A stretch of 64,000 nt of DNA from Neodiprion pinetum (lineage: Eukaryota; Arthropoda; Insecta; Hymenoptera; Diprionidae), in NCBI RefSeq assembly GCF_021155775.2, contig NC_060236.1:2347001-2411000 (forward strand), given 5' to 3'. The notes below the pieces were generated by a model. That model ran no database searches. It saw only the letters and a program-made list of their open reading frames with translations, and was not told the origin of the DNA. Below are positions 48,301-59,786 of the stretch, piece by piece. Position 1 is the first letter of the stretch. Each line of letters opens with the position of its first letter. Made by a program: the position numbers and the translations under genes.

Positions 48301-51169
48301 TTTCCCTCGTCCGCTCGTTTATCCATGGACCTTGGATAAACCAAACGATATCCTTTCGCCAATTTCGTGCTACCAAAGTCGATCAAAAATCACCTGTAGT
48401 CGATCGCGGTATCGGCGTGAGTATGCTGGAGGTAAAGAGGGTCGACAACCAAGGCGCCGGTCAACTTGAACCGATTCCGCACCCAGAGACAAGAGCAGTC
48501 GAAGTTTGTCAGGAGGAACTTGTTCGGATTTGTGTTGAACGAATCGGCGTGCTCTATCCCAGCCATGTACTGCTTCAGCTCCGGGCAGATGAACGAGTTC
48601 CCGGCATAAGCGGCGTCCACGTGTAGCCAAATCTGACGCCAACGATACAACATTTCGGTTTACCTACGCCTTCGTTTTTTACTTTACTTTGTACAAGCGC
48701 GATTATTTCTTTTTGCCTAAACGGAATGGCTCGCGATATTCGTTATGAGTAATTGACTGACGGTTGTGGTATACGTAACGCATGCGGTTGCCTACGGCTA
48801 AGTTCTTCTCTTTCGTAGAAATGGCTGAGTATTGTTGTTCGTATGATCAATATTTTACCAACAATTTTTTTTTTTGCCGCAAAGAACCATTAAAACCACG
48901 ATTTTAAAAATTACGCGCAGATTGGCAACTTTTCGTACATTATAGAGGGGAACCGGTATTTTATGTAATATACATAGGTACAGGCTTATCTGCGAAGATC
49001 GGAATTTATGGAACATTCCTTATGTATAGTTCCGTAATAAAGTATGTTAAGTTAAGAAACTCGTATAGCATATACTTACACCGGGCCATTTTTTGCACAC
49101 TGGGCCGATCTCTTTGAGGTTGTCGAATGAGCAACAAGCTGTCGTTCCGAGAGTGGTGGACACAAAAAATGGAACGTAACCCTCAGCCACGTCGGCCTCG
49201 ATTGCCTGCGGGACAAATTCAATCTTCGTCAGTCATTCGTGACCTTTCACCCTGCAGACGAAGTGGGAGAGGAGCAGGAACATCATAAACCAAGCTGCGA
49301 TGATGTTTCATCGGTCAAGTAAAAACAGGCTGAATGTGAACCATTCGTAGGAATCTCCCAACTTTATTATAGCCGCGCCAGTTTTACTGAGAAAAAATAG
49401 TATATTAGAGTCGTAGGCGAGCAGAAGACGAATATTGCAAATGCGCGAGGCGCAAATACCGTTGCCTCCTTGTTGCACACGATTCTTTATATAGCAAGAG
49501 TATGTTACGCGTTTTTTCATAACGCACGAAATTGAGGTTAGGGTCGCGTAACGTCAGATTTGTTCGCGACAGCGCATGCGCGGAGAACAGAAAGGACCAC
49601 TTTCAACTCCTAGGACTTGAAAGTTGTATTTTCAGTACTCCGCGCATGCGCATTCGCAGACTCACTTTACTGTCATAAAAACAGGTACATACTTTGTATA
49701 CGGAAATCGGGTATAAAAAAACGCGTGAAACATGCTCGCGTTATATGAAAAGGTTTTTTGAGCACTCTAACCTCAAAAGCGTGACTTCATTGTTATTTCT
49801 TGGCTCTCGTGATAAAAAATACGGGTACTATTCATTCAAGTAAATTCGCGTCGACACTTAACCCATCAAAACGGAGACATGATACTGAAGCAAGTGGGTG
49901 GAAACCCACTGTGACGGACCTGACGCACGGTGTCTCCCCTCAAAATGCTCTGCTCGTCTGGCTCGAGGATCCGGAGCTTGACGAAGCAGATCATCGCGTC
50001 CTTCTCGACGCAGCTGTGACTCTCCCGACTGCAGTAGGCCATCAGCTTCCCCAAGAGGCTCGCTTCGTCGAGGTGGGCATGGGCCTGTGATTCCTTGAGC
50101 CTGGTTATCGCCTGGGCTCTCGCAGCCAGCATACAAACCAAAACACACTCGGAGGCTGATCCCTGAAAGCAACAAGGGTCATGGATTATCGTTTACCATT
50201 CTGTTCGGCCGATCATTGTCCTGGTGTCCCAATGACATGGTGACCGGTAAATAATCCGTAACATATTTAAGGACATTTCCAGGACACGAGAAAAATTCAA
50301 GGATAATTTCCAGGACTTTTGAAGGACAAGCAAAATTCAAGGACCTTTCGAGGACCACTGGACACCATGAATGATTATACCTGAATCACGCCACCCCCTC
50401 TGCTGCCTTCGCTGAAGTACAGGAAGTCGTTTGGAAGTCCGATGGCCTTGCCTGAAAGCCATAGAACGGTTTTTTTGCTGTTTGGCGATATTGCAATACA
50501 TTATTTTGTAGAAAAGAACTTTTTTAAAGGTCACTTACCAAACCAGTCGCAGACTATCGTCTCCAGCTCGGTGCAGGCGGGACTGGCGGCCTGAAATACG
50601 AGAAGAAAATCATAGTAGCGTTTGTCCAATTCGTTCAAACAGACTGTCACGAGTCCTTTTTTGATTGATCGAAGACCCGATTTGATTGACCGTATAATTT
50701 CCGACGTTCCAAGTCAATTTGTCAATTACAAAACTGCGTAGGGCTCGAAATTGGAAGGATACTCACCCACGAAAATCCAATGCAGCCAATAGCGTCCGAA
50801 AGCATATCTCCGAGGATCGAAGGGAAGGAATTCCCGGCCGGAAAATAGGCGTGAAATCTCGGATGCTGCCAGTGAGTGATCTGCGGGATAAAAAAAACAG
50901 AGGGATGACGCGCAAACAGCTTCGGCTAGAGAATGGATCCTGATCACGGGGAGATAATCGATCCTTACACCCGGCATTATCTTCGACTCTACGTCCCGCA
51001 TTATGTCCTCCCAGGACTCGGGCTCGCGGGGAGCTTCGGCCGGAAGCATCGGCCGCAAGTATCCGGGACCTACATCTGGAGTGACACGCCTCCCGTGGAT
51101 GGTGCTGACGAATTCAGCGATGTAATCGACCATCTCCTTGCCCCGTATGCGAAACTCTTCGACGTCCAT
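45316..51169 (-). CDS. Tdc: Tyrosine decarboxylase, multi-exon copy
   Basis: Thirteen coding exons: 50969-51169, 50767-50880, 50539-50590, 50381-50451, 49920-50162, 49080-49205, 48394-48632, 47894-48068, 46913-47078, 46582-46634, 45776-45975, 45623-45703 and 45316-45457. Frame is kept throughout and the product is 620 aa, close to Drosophila Tdc2 (637, from memory). His195 in ESHSCVEK, Asp275 in LHVDAAYAG, Lys307 in FNTNPNKFLLTNF and DYRHW of the catalytic loop are all present. After the enzyme core comes REKKRKATLEQRRSFFVRMV, a tail block known from insect tyrosine decarboxylases, then HSWISWPLAYLLQ, and finally a Ser/Arg-rich end. The enzyme would convert tyrosine to tyramine, feeding octopamine synthesis. 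The start was chosen at MDVEEF, next to a TTTCAG acceptor at 51177, so an untranslated first exon lies further right. Introns 5 and 8 use GTC donors. Confidence 0.93.
45497..45612. mobile_element. Transposon fragment filling the last Tdc intron
   Basis: Matches 53575-53686, the right end of the element at 53224-53686, including TTTATGAATTTGCTATAA and TGATGGAGATTTAGTGGCC. It occupies 116 of the 165 bp of the intron 45458-45622 and ends about 10 bp from the donor of the exon at 45623-45703. Confidence 0.75.
49499..49733. mobile_element. Palindromic MITE-like element in Tdc intron 5
   Basis: Bounded by AGTATGTTACGCGTTTTTT and its inverse AAAAAACGCGTGAAACAT. The interior has an additional palindrome centred on TCCTAGGA, flanked by GCGCATGCGC on both sides. 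A homologous copy lies in inverse orientation at 51201-51422, and similarity continues outward on one side (to about 49425). Confidence 0.8.
50222..50367. mobile_element. Small TIR element in Tdc intron 4
   Basis: TGGTGTCCC at 50222 is matched by TGGACACCA at 50359-50367. The interior repeats short 'AAATTCAAGGA' and 'TTCCAGGAC' blocks. It fills most of the 218-bp intron. It is probably a small non-autonomous DNA transposon; no other copy was seen in the window. Confidence 0.5.
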
Positions 51170-51200
51170 TTTGATGTCTGAAAGATTTTTATACAACGCT

Positions 51201-51422
51201 AGCATATTTTACGCGCTTTTCCATACACAAAGTACCCGTTTCTATGACGGTAGAGTGAGTCTGCGAATGTGCATGCGCAGAGTACTGAAAATACAACTTT
51301 TAAGTCCTAGGAGTTGAAAGTGGTCTTTTCTGTACTCCGCGCATGCGCCATCGCGAACAAATCTGACGTTACGCGACCCTAACCTCAATTTCGTGCTTTG
51401 TGAAAAAACGCGTAACATACTG
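51201..51422. mobile_element. Palindromic MITE-like element just upstream of Tdc coding exon 1
   Basis: Inverse-orientation homologue of 49499-49733. Shared blocks include AGTGAGTCTGCGAATG, AGTCCTAGGAGTTGAAAGTG, CTGACGTTACGCGACCCTAA and CCTCAATTTCGTGC. Its near end lies only about 24 bp from the splice acceptor at 51177. Confidence 0.8.
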
Positions 51423-53223
51423 TTATTACGTAAATAATTGTATGCAACAAGGATGCAACGGTCTGTTCGCCTCGCGTATTTGTAATATTCATCTTGCAGA
51501 CTTACACTTGGCCTGAAAAAACCGGGTTTGACTCCTTGTTACACAATATAATATACTGTTCTGTATTGCCGAAGAAGGGAAAGCTCACGTTTGCGAAATT
51601 ACACCCGCGGAAAAGTCTTTTTCGAAGAAACGCTATCCGAATAATAATATACGTTTCTCAAATAGATTATGCTTCTTTCATTATATTTCGTTATACTATT
51701 AGTCCGGAAATTTTCCATGTCGTATAATTATCGAGTTGATTCGTGTTAAAATAATCACGTGTGCCTAATTTCTACTAACTTGGTAGTTTGGCTAACAAAT
51801 CACTGTAATATGCATAGCTACTATATTGTATTTACACCAGCTCAATCTCCATATCTATCTGATTTAAGGTGCCACTCTTGGAATCGCAATAAAAAAGCGA
51901 GATGAAATTATTATTTTTTCATTTTTCAATTTGATGTTGTCCAGGTAATGGGCGATATATGATTTTAAGCAAATATTTATTTTTACCTATTATTAGATTA
52001 ATGATCACTTGGGCAAAGAACATTACAGCCTTTTGACTGAAATTAATGGCTCCCATTTTCCGAATTGTGGGTTAATGCGAATGATATTTCTTATTTTTCT
52101 TCGTTTTTTCAACCAAAGATTATTCAACTTGATGATCTTTCAGTCATTTTCTGGTAGCTAGATAAGTAAAGCTTATGTTCGTAATTATTAAAAAAATAAA
52201 TTACGTAAATTGTGAGTTTTATTAATAATTTTCCATAGTAGGCTCCCATTACCCGACGCTCCTGTAGTAGTTGATCAGCGTTTATGCTGTTCATAATCAC
52301 ACGTGATATTAGCGTGGCAACATTCGTCAACACTTCATCGGGACTTCCAGTTCTTAATCGAGTTACAATGTGTATAGATTTTGACCCGCCACGATGTTAA
52401 GCCGAATTTACAGTTTAACTACCGCGGCGCCTGATGAAATCCCAAAGTTTCATCGTTACCAGGAAATTCCGTAATCCTCTGTAATTGGACGTCGTAAACT
52501 AAGAATTTGGTATTTTTCTGTCAGCTATATTGTGCGGCATAATTCTCGCAAATAACTTGAACGAATTCAATGAATTGCGTACACGTAACGCGTACAATAC
52601 ATTACACTTGTAACAAATAGAAGGATAAAATCATTGCGCGTTATAGATATATTAATGTTGAAGCGTACAGAGGACGTGAATTTCTATTTCTATGATAAAT
52701 CGGCGAGCGGAGGAAAGAACAGGCAAATATCATGCAACAATTTGTAAAGTGATGGAAGAATACCTGTTGCTGCGCAAAGATCCTTCTTCCAGATGTCAAG
52801 GATTGACGGCGAGGATCTCGGCAGGACTCCGGGAGGCTGCTTCGCCTCGGTCCAGACTTGAAGCTAGTCGGTATTCCGGCGGTGCGCTTTGATCAAGACC
52901 GCGAAACCGCGAAACCCCGATTTTCACCGTCATGCGCGTCCGCAGAATCTTGAGGAGCCTCTTTTACCACCCCCTAACATACCAAATGCGCGCCCTGCGC
53001 GTCTCCGTTCTTCTTCCTCCATTTTATTTCTTTATTAATGTGCTTTTTCTTCTTCTTTTTTTTTTTCCCCCATAACGTACGTGAAAACTGCGAGATCGAA
53101 ATTGGTAACGTTATCGTAACGAAATATTGCGAAAAAAAACTCGCCATTTTCTTATTTTTACAATGATTTTGAAGGAACGAAGATTTAAAAGTATGAGTAT
53201 ATTTTGTTTCATTACGGTTTGCT
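51423..53223 (-). other. Presumed 5' intron, untranslated exon and promoter region of Tdc
   Basis: There is no coding signal. On the minus strand a usable donor, CAACAG|GTATTC at 52764, closes a GC-richer stretch (about 52764-52960) that could be the untranslated first exon spliced to 51177. No convincing TATA box was found upstream of it. Similarity to the element at 49.4 kb continues to about 51505. Confidence 0.35.
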
Positions 53224-53686
53224 CCGGGTGGCCACTGGTCAGGGAGTTCTCGAAAACCTGGGAATGTTATGGAATTCTGAAATTCTGAAATTATTAGGGT
53301 AATGTCAGGGGTTTTTGCCGAAAGTCAGGGATTCGTTTCATATATTTTTTGTTCATACAAATACGTCCCACAATGTTTTTTCAAGCTCTAGATAAATTAG
53401 ATGGACTACTAATTTTTTTACCATCGGCGAAAGGTTTTCTTCAATATTTGAATATTCCTAAATATTACCTTACAAACGATTTTGCGTATCGGCTGGATGG
53501 GACAGTCTGACCCAAGTGACGGTTCGTACTTTTATAAAAAAAAATCAAAAAAACTTGTCTGGAAAATACGTATATTTTTATGAATTTGCTATAACTAATT
53601 CATTCGAATTGATCAGGGAAAATTATAAAATTTTCATCTGAACAAAAGTCAGGGAATTTTGTGATGGAGATTTAGTGGCCACCCTG
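53224..53686. mobile_element. Non-autonomous TIR element of about 460 bp
   Basis: Begins CCGGGTGGCCACTGG and ends with the inverse, AGTGGCCACCCTG. The interior repeats 'GTCAGGGA' blocks and has no transposase frame. The CAGGGTGGCCAC-type terminus is reminiscent of hAT transposons, but target duplications are not clear. A fragment of its right end is in the last Tdc intron (45497-45612). Confidence 0.65.
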
Positions 53687-56026
53687 TCATCGAATTTCAA
53701 ACAATTCCAAAATCACGAAGTAACGGTTTTTCCTCAGGATGAATCGTTACGATGACGTTAATATTCGCAACATGATAAAAAAAAAAAGAAACTCGTCTTT
53801 TCTTTGCTACGTAGTTATTTTCGCTGATCATGAACAAAGGATGGTCTCAGAACTTTATCATCTTAGCGTCCATCTATTCGGAATTTTCTTCACACCGACG
53901 AAATGTCCGAAATTTTTTATCGTTTAAAACAAAAACACTTTTCTTTCCATATTTCGATTCAATTTTTAAAGGTTATGTTCATAGTATATACCACATCGTA
54001 TTATATACAGGAGAGAAATTTCTCACTCATTATTCGTAAATTCATACACGTATATATATACGCGATTCTTCTCTTTCTAAAGGTGGGGGGGCGGAGGAGG
54101 ATACTTGAGGAAATTGGATGCTTGCGTAGAAACGGCGATGCGCATTGTAAGAAGTTGTCAGAAGCAGGTGCCGCCGGTCCTCGAGATGCCCTGCCTAATT
54201 ATCATTATTATCATTATTATATCAATGCCACGACGTGTGGGTGTGCAATTGAGAATCGTAGGAAGAAGTGTTATGTACCCTCCGAAAATAATCGATCCGA
54301 TCTCTATCTTTCTCTCTTTATTTTTCTACCGAATCCTATCTCTCTCTCGCCTATGTGAACGAGAAAGAGAAATGAAAAGAGATGAAGAAAAATATTGAAA
54401 AAATTAGAATCCTTTCTTTTTCTCACCTACCTACAACGGTCACCGCAACGGCGAAAGGAGTGAATTTATATTTGAACAAAGAAGGAGAAGAAAAAAAAAA
54501 AGAAGGAAAAGTTCATAATGCCGGAATGCAAGGATGGGCCGGGGGTGCTTAATAATGCAATATGGCGTCGAGGCGTCGCGGCGCTATGCTCGCTATGCCG
54601 CATACCAACTACCCACCGCCAACCGACGACCACCAGCTTCGCTCCCCTCGTCATCCATCCCCTATTCGATCTAGTAATAAACACGTACATACATACATTT
54701 ATTTCGTATAATGTACGTACAAGCGGTATAACGACAGCCCTCCTCCCCCTCTGCCGGTAAAATCGAATACCAATGTACCCGCAATTTGAAAAATATTACA
54801 GTTATCACTCTATAAATTTATGACGCAAGAAATGAAGAATTTCTAGATCGATAATGCCTTTCCCACTCGTATATCGTTTACGAAAAGAAGAAAGAAAAAA
54901 GTAATACTACATTTTGAATGTACACAATTTGATCGAAGGAAAATGACGAACGAAGTAATAGAACTGCGTATTGGTGATGCGTGATAATTATACGAGACCG
55001 AATTTGAAGTCTTGACCCAGTGCTCTGCTCCTTTTAGAAATTCCATTCCCTGTTTCTTACCCCTATTCATCGAAAGTGCCGCATCTTCACTCTCACGGAA
55101 TCGCAAGGAGTTCCATTCACTATTTCTCACGTTCCTCGGATCCCACTGGTGTGGATTTGCCAATAATTTTCAATTTAATTAATCTCCGAGTTTGCCGCGA
55201 TGCGACGTGACGTCGCCGTTATAACAGCCCGGTGACCTTTACCGCAACGAAATTCTTTGCATAAATTTTGTTTAACGGCCGATACTCGTACGTAAATTTT
55301 ATTCAGCATTCAGCCCGTTGAAACTTGATTATCTATACTGTATACAACGTATGTGATCGATTTTTTTGTCCGACGATATCTTGAGAACAAGTTACCGGAT
55401 TTCAATGATTTTTATCTCATTCGACGCGGCTTTTCCAAACTTAGAACCGATTATCTTTGGTTTTGATCGGTTCTGTACTTTTTCAATTATTTAAGTAACA
55501 AAATTCCAAAAATTCAAATAAAAAATACGTTATCTTGAGAATGGATGAATGGATTTGAATGAAAATTGGTACCGCGAGGTTTTTTGGGCCGCTTATCACG
55601 AGTCTAAAGTCAGATTTGCGAAATTTAGCGAATTTGATAAGCTGAAAAAAACTAGGTTTGTTGCGTGCCTGATCACCAATCTGAAGTCGGATTGGAAAAT
55701 CCAAAATGGCGATCCGATGTGGTGGAAATTTTTTTTTAACTATTCCGATTTTGGTAGAAATTGGTAGCCAAGGGTTTTTTGGGTCACTGATAACGAACCT
55801 AAGATCAGACTACCAAAATTTGTATTGGTGGATCCATTGTAGTGGTTCGAAATGAAAAAAAATAGTTCTATTTTCGTGTAACACGGTATCCGACGGTTTT
55901 AAAATGGTTAATCACGAATCTGAATTTGTAGTTCGAAATTCGAATTGGATATATTTCTTTTTTTTCTCCATAAATTTGCAACCTGCAGTGTGAGAACGGA
56001 AATTTCGAGAACTGGCTCATGGCCAG
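53687..56026. other. Intergenic between Tdc and Rpp25, with diverged repeats
   Basis: AT-rich with no coding signal. The stretch at about 55540-55960 has internally repeated phrases such as 'GGTTTTTTGGGCCGC'/'GGTTTTTTGGGTCAC' and 'GCGATCCGATG', arranged like a decayed tandem repeat. It resembles the style of the 7.1-7.6 kb array but not its exact sequence. Small open frames here are not supported. Confidence 0.5.
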
Positions 56027-56033
56027 TATAAAG
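56027..56033 (+). promoter_or_regulatory. Candidate TATA box of Rpp25
   Basis: TATAAAG lies 54 nt before the start codon, which would place transcription start near 56057 and leave a 5' UTR of about 25 nt. The alternative is that TTTTTTCAG directly before the ATG is a splice acceptor. The two readings exclude each other. Confidence 0.4.
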
Positions 56034-56080
56034 CCGCTTGTTTCTCCATCCTTACATACGGTTTATTTTCGTTTTTTCAG

Positions 56081-57087
56081 ATGGCGAGAAAATCGAGGTC
56101 AAAAAAGAAGCTCCTCCTCCAAAAATCAGGGGACGTCGTTAAAACTCCGATACCGATACCAAATTTACCGGAGAAATTTTTGTGGATGCACGTGAGTATA
56201 ACATAACACGAAGGACAATTTTTTCATGAGAGTGAAGCCTGACGGAACTTTATTTCATACACTCAGGTGAACAGCGGTACCAAAATAAAAAACGTACTAA
56301 GCTACGCTCTGAAGGAAATACCCGGTTACAATTGTATCGTCTGGTCAGGTGCGGGTCAAGGGATAGGTAAGGTGATTACCTGCGCCGAAATTTGCAAGAG
56401 AAATCATCCAAGTCTTCATCAAATCACGAAGCTTCGTTATGTCAAGTCGGTATAAACTTTCTTCTACCTCGAATAGCATTACTTAAATTATAAAACTGCA
56501 CGTATGTCTTTTACAAAATACGCATTATATTCAATAACTGACTCATCAAAAGATTATTATACCTATATTCAACAACATTGTCCCAATGCGTAATGATACG
56601 TGAATATTGTTAAATCCAGATCGAAAAAGGCTGCAGTGGTAGAAAAAAGCAAAGGTAACATGGCTGATCTCGGTGTTCCAGAGCTACATATTTTGCTGTC
56701 GAAGGATCCTCTCGATTCCCGGGAGCTTGGGTAAAAAATTTACACTTCTAAAAGAGGCAATAGTTTCTTTTCATTTATTGATTTAAATTGAACTAATTCA
56801 CATATTTTTTTAACCGCAGTCATCAGTCGTCGATCGACGAACCAGGAATGTTTTCGTCGCGTCGTTCGGACCCAAAAACTTCCGGTGAAAATGATCAGCA
56901 AGATTCTGATACCGTCGTTATTGACGGTATAAGGGAGCTACAACCGTCGACGAGCAAGTTATCGAGCGTAGCTACAGAGGAATTTGCAGCTATGGGTTTG
57001 CGAACCGCGCAGAAGAGAACCCGTAAAGGACAACGGGCGAGTGAAACGTCGTCGGGTAGCAAGAGTAGAAAGAAGGGAAAAGCATGA
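56081..57087 (+). CDS. Rpp25: Ribonuclease P/MRP subunit p25-like Alba protein
   Basis: Exons 56081-56191, 56267-56445, 56620-56730 and 56820-57087 join in frame to give 222 aa. The N-terminus is Lys/Arg-rich (ARKSRSKKKLLLQK). The Alba domain spans about residues 30-125 and contains VNSGTKIKNVLSYAL, IVWSGAGQGIGKVITCAEI and LHQITKLRYVK. Its last strand is PELHILLSKDPLDSRELG, the RPP25 signature 'ILLSKDPLD'. The C-terminal third is Ser/Lys-rich and ends in a basic nuclear-localisation-like run (SRKKGKA). RPP25 pairs with RPP20 and binds the P3 helix of RNase P and RNase MRP RNA, serving tRNA and rRNA processing in the nucleolus. Exon 2 uses a GTCGGT donor; the frame requires it, although a better-looking GTATAA lies 4 nt downstream. 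Confidence 0.9.
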
Positions 57088-59786
57088 ATGCCGAGAAAAT
57101 TGTCATTTTCTTCTCTTTTTTTCTGGTAGAAATTTTTATTTTTTTTGCCTACCATTGGTAATAATAACAATAACAATAACAATAACGATAAGAATTGCTG
57201 TTATTTTTATTATTATTATCATTATTCCTGGAAGTAATTACATACGAGGATGTAATATTCTGTCATTACAGTTTTGCTATTCAATATTACATTATTGTTG
57301 TTCTTCTTTTCTTTTTTCTCTTATTATCATTATAATAGTAGTAGGTATAATTCTAATAATTAATTTCATACACCATTGTCATCATTAGTTCATATTTACA
57401 GATTGTTATGTACAGTGTATTTAATTGTTACAGTATTTCTTTTTTCTTTCCTTTGTGTTTTTGTATTTTTGAATTTTTTTTTCTCTCACTTCGCTTCATT
57501 ACGGTACATTAGTTATTATGCGTGTGTAACTCTGTGTGTATGCATGTATGTATGTATATATGTATGCATATATGTATGTGTGCACGCACCAAAGAGAATA
57601 AGATTCAATGGAGAACAGAATTCTTACAGGATCGTAAATCCGCGCCCATTATAATTCATATATGTATATTAATAATGAAACACTGATGATTTATAAAAAA
57701 CAAATTCATAAATAAATTCTGTATATCTTCATCCTGACGATGTATGTATATTATTATATTATGTATACACAACACAACACAACACGCACACACACGCGCA
57801 CACATGTGTATATACATACATCCATACATCGTCGTCATTTATGTTTCTATGATGTAAAGGTATACCTAATAGTAATCTATGGGATCAGGCTGCGGATTAT
57901 TAGTAAATTCACTACATCAGCTATTGTTACATACACAGTTTACACATGCATATAAAGTATCATTTCAATTCGATATTAGAAAAAAGACTCTGTGTGTGCT
58001 TTTCATATACATATATGATATATATGAAATATGTATATATGTGTGTGCATATAATTCATCTGCTATATTGCTTTTGGTCGTAAGTATATAGTTTCGGTTT
58101 TTTCTTACCAGTCAACATTTTTGCCTCGATTTAGGCTGTAAAAAAATCGATAGGAAACATTGTTTACACTAGGCAATTGATTGAATTATACATGTATAGA
58201 AACGTTGATCTTACATGGCAACTTTGAAAAATTAGAACTTATTTATCGACACTGCAGGCTTTATTTGTGTTCGACTATTATTTATTATTCGTGTTCGTGT
58301 TATTTTTAGTTTTGTATTTATATATTTAAATCAAGTTTTTAATCGTTTGCGGTAGTTATTTTCTTTTTCTTCAAATTTGTTACTTCTACATACCTATGTA
58401 TAGTATGGTGATACACGTGTATAATAATAGTAATAATTAGTGATAATGATAATAATGACGAGGAGTTGACGTTTAAATCCATGATACGCTATGTATATGT
58501 GTATGATCGTTAGAAGGTTAGCGGAAAATCTATCGACCCGAATTTTAGACCTATAGTGAGATAATTAGCGTGTTATATATACGTATGTGTATATATATAA
58601 CGATTATACAACATTTATTTTTTTATATAACCACTATTACGTCTTATTACAAGGACTCGCACACTATTCCTCTATTGTTGTTGTTATTATTATTATTGTT
58701 TTTCTTTTTCTAAGCTACGGTAATTACAATAATTAGACATAAGGTTTTTTCTTTTTTTTTTTTTTTTTTTTATTATCCAATATAACTTTGTTATCAATCG
58801 ATAGAAACAGGGTCTTGAGAAAAAATATCATTACTTCAATCGCGACTAATAATAAAACTGAAGAAAGAAAAAATTAACCGGTTCAAATTTAAATTATATA
58901 TTTCAACTTGCAGTCACAAATTTTATTTTGAAGTGTGACAACTGGAGTTTTTTTTACTCAAAAACTCAGAAGTGACTGTGAGGTAAAAGTCAAAGTAGGT
59001 AGATCAGCTAACACAATGAATTCGCAAAGTAAATTGTATGAGATTTTACAAGAAACTTTGTATTTCATCAATAACTATTAACGAGTTTTCCTTCATTAAG
59101 TTATTTTGTTCATTTCAAAGTGTATTTCCGAGCATTTACAGATTTTAGAATGGATGGATTAGACTTTCGAGACGCACACACGTTAGCTGCGACGCTATAT
59201 GGAGTGAGAAGTGGTACGTCGGTAAAACAAGATGATACGTAAGTAAAGTACGTGATTCATGATCCATCTTGTAATTATCGTTAGTTGAACCTGATAAATT
59301 ATTACCAACAGTAACAAAAGATCGATTTAAGTTCAATTAAATAGAAAATCATAATAATTCAGGCTCTGATTCACATTATATGGATAGTAAATTAATTGTA
59401 GCTATTCAGACAAACAGTCTTCAGGTTGTGTATCAATGAGAAAAAGGAGGACAAATATCTCGAAGTGCGACGGAAAAGTTGATTCGGCATGATATTGGAA
59501 AATCACGTATAAATAAATTTGGATACATATAAACAGAATTGATTCAGTGATTGACAGAGAACTTTACCGACGGCACTTACTTTTCTGATGTTCAGTCAAG
59601 GATTTTTAACAATAATTTGACCAGGATCTGAACATGCGTCCATTAGTTTGGTCTCAGTGTCAATCGCATGCCACCTGAGGTAATGCCGTGTGATATTAAA
59701 TATATCTGTATATGTGGATCGCTCAGTAACAGATTTCATTTAATCTGCCATTCGGGCCCCAGCCAAGATGATAAGAACGACAATCC
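57088..59786. other. Rpp25 3' UTR and intergenic DNA to Mob4
   Basis: Very AT-rich with many short simple repeats (ATA, TTG and TATG types, and a long poly(T) near 58750). A poly(A) hexamer at 57711-57716 is a candidate for Rpp25, giving a 3' UTR of about 0.65 kb. The Mob4 3' UTR must lie at the right end. No gene is supported. Confidence 0.5.
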
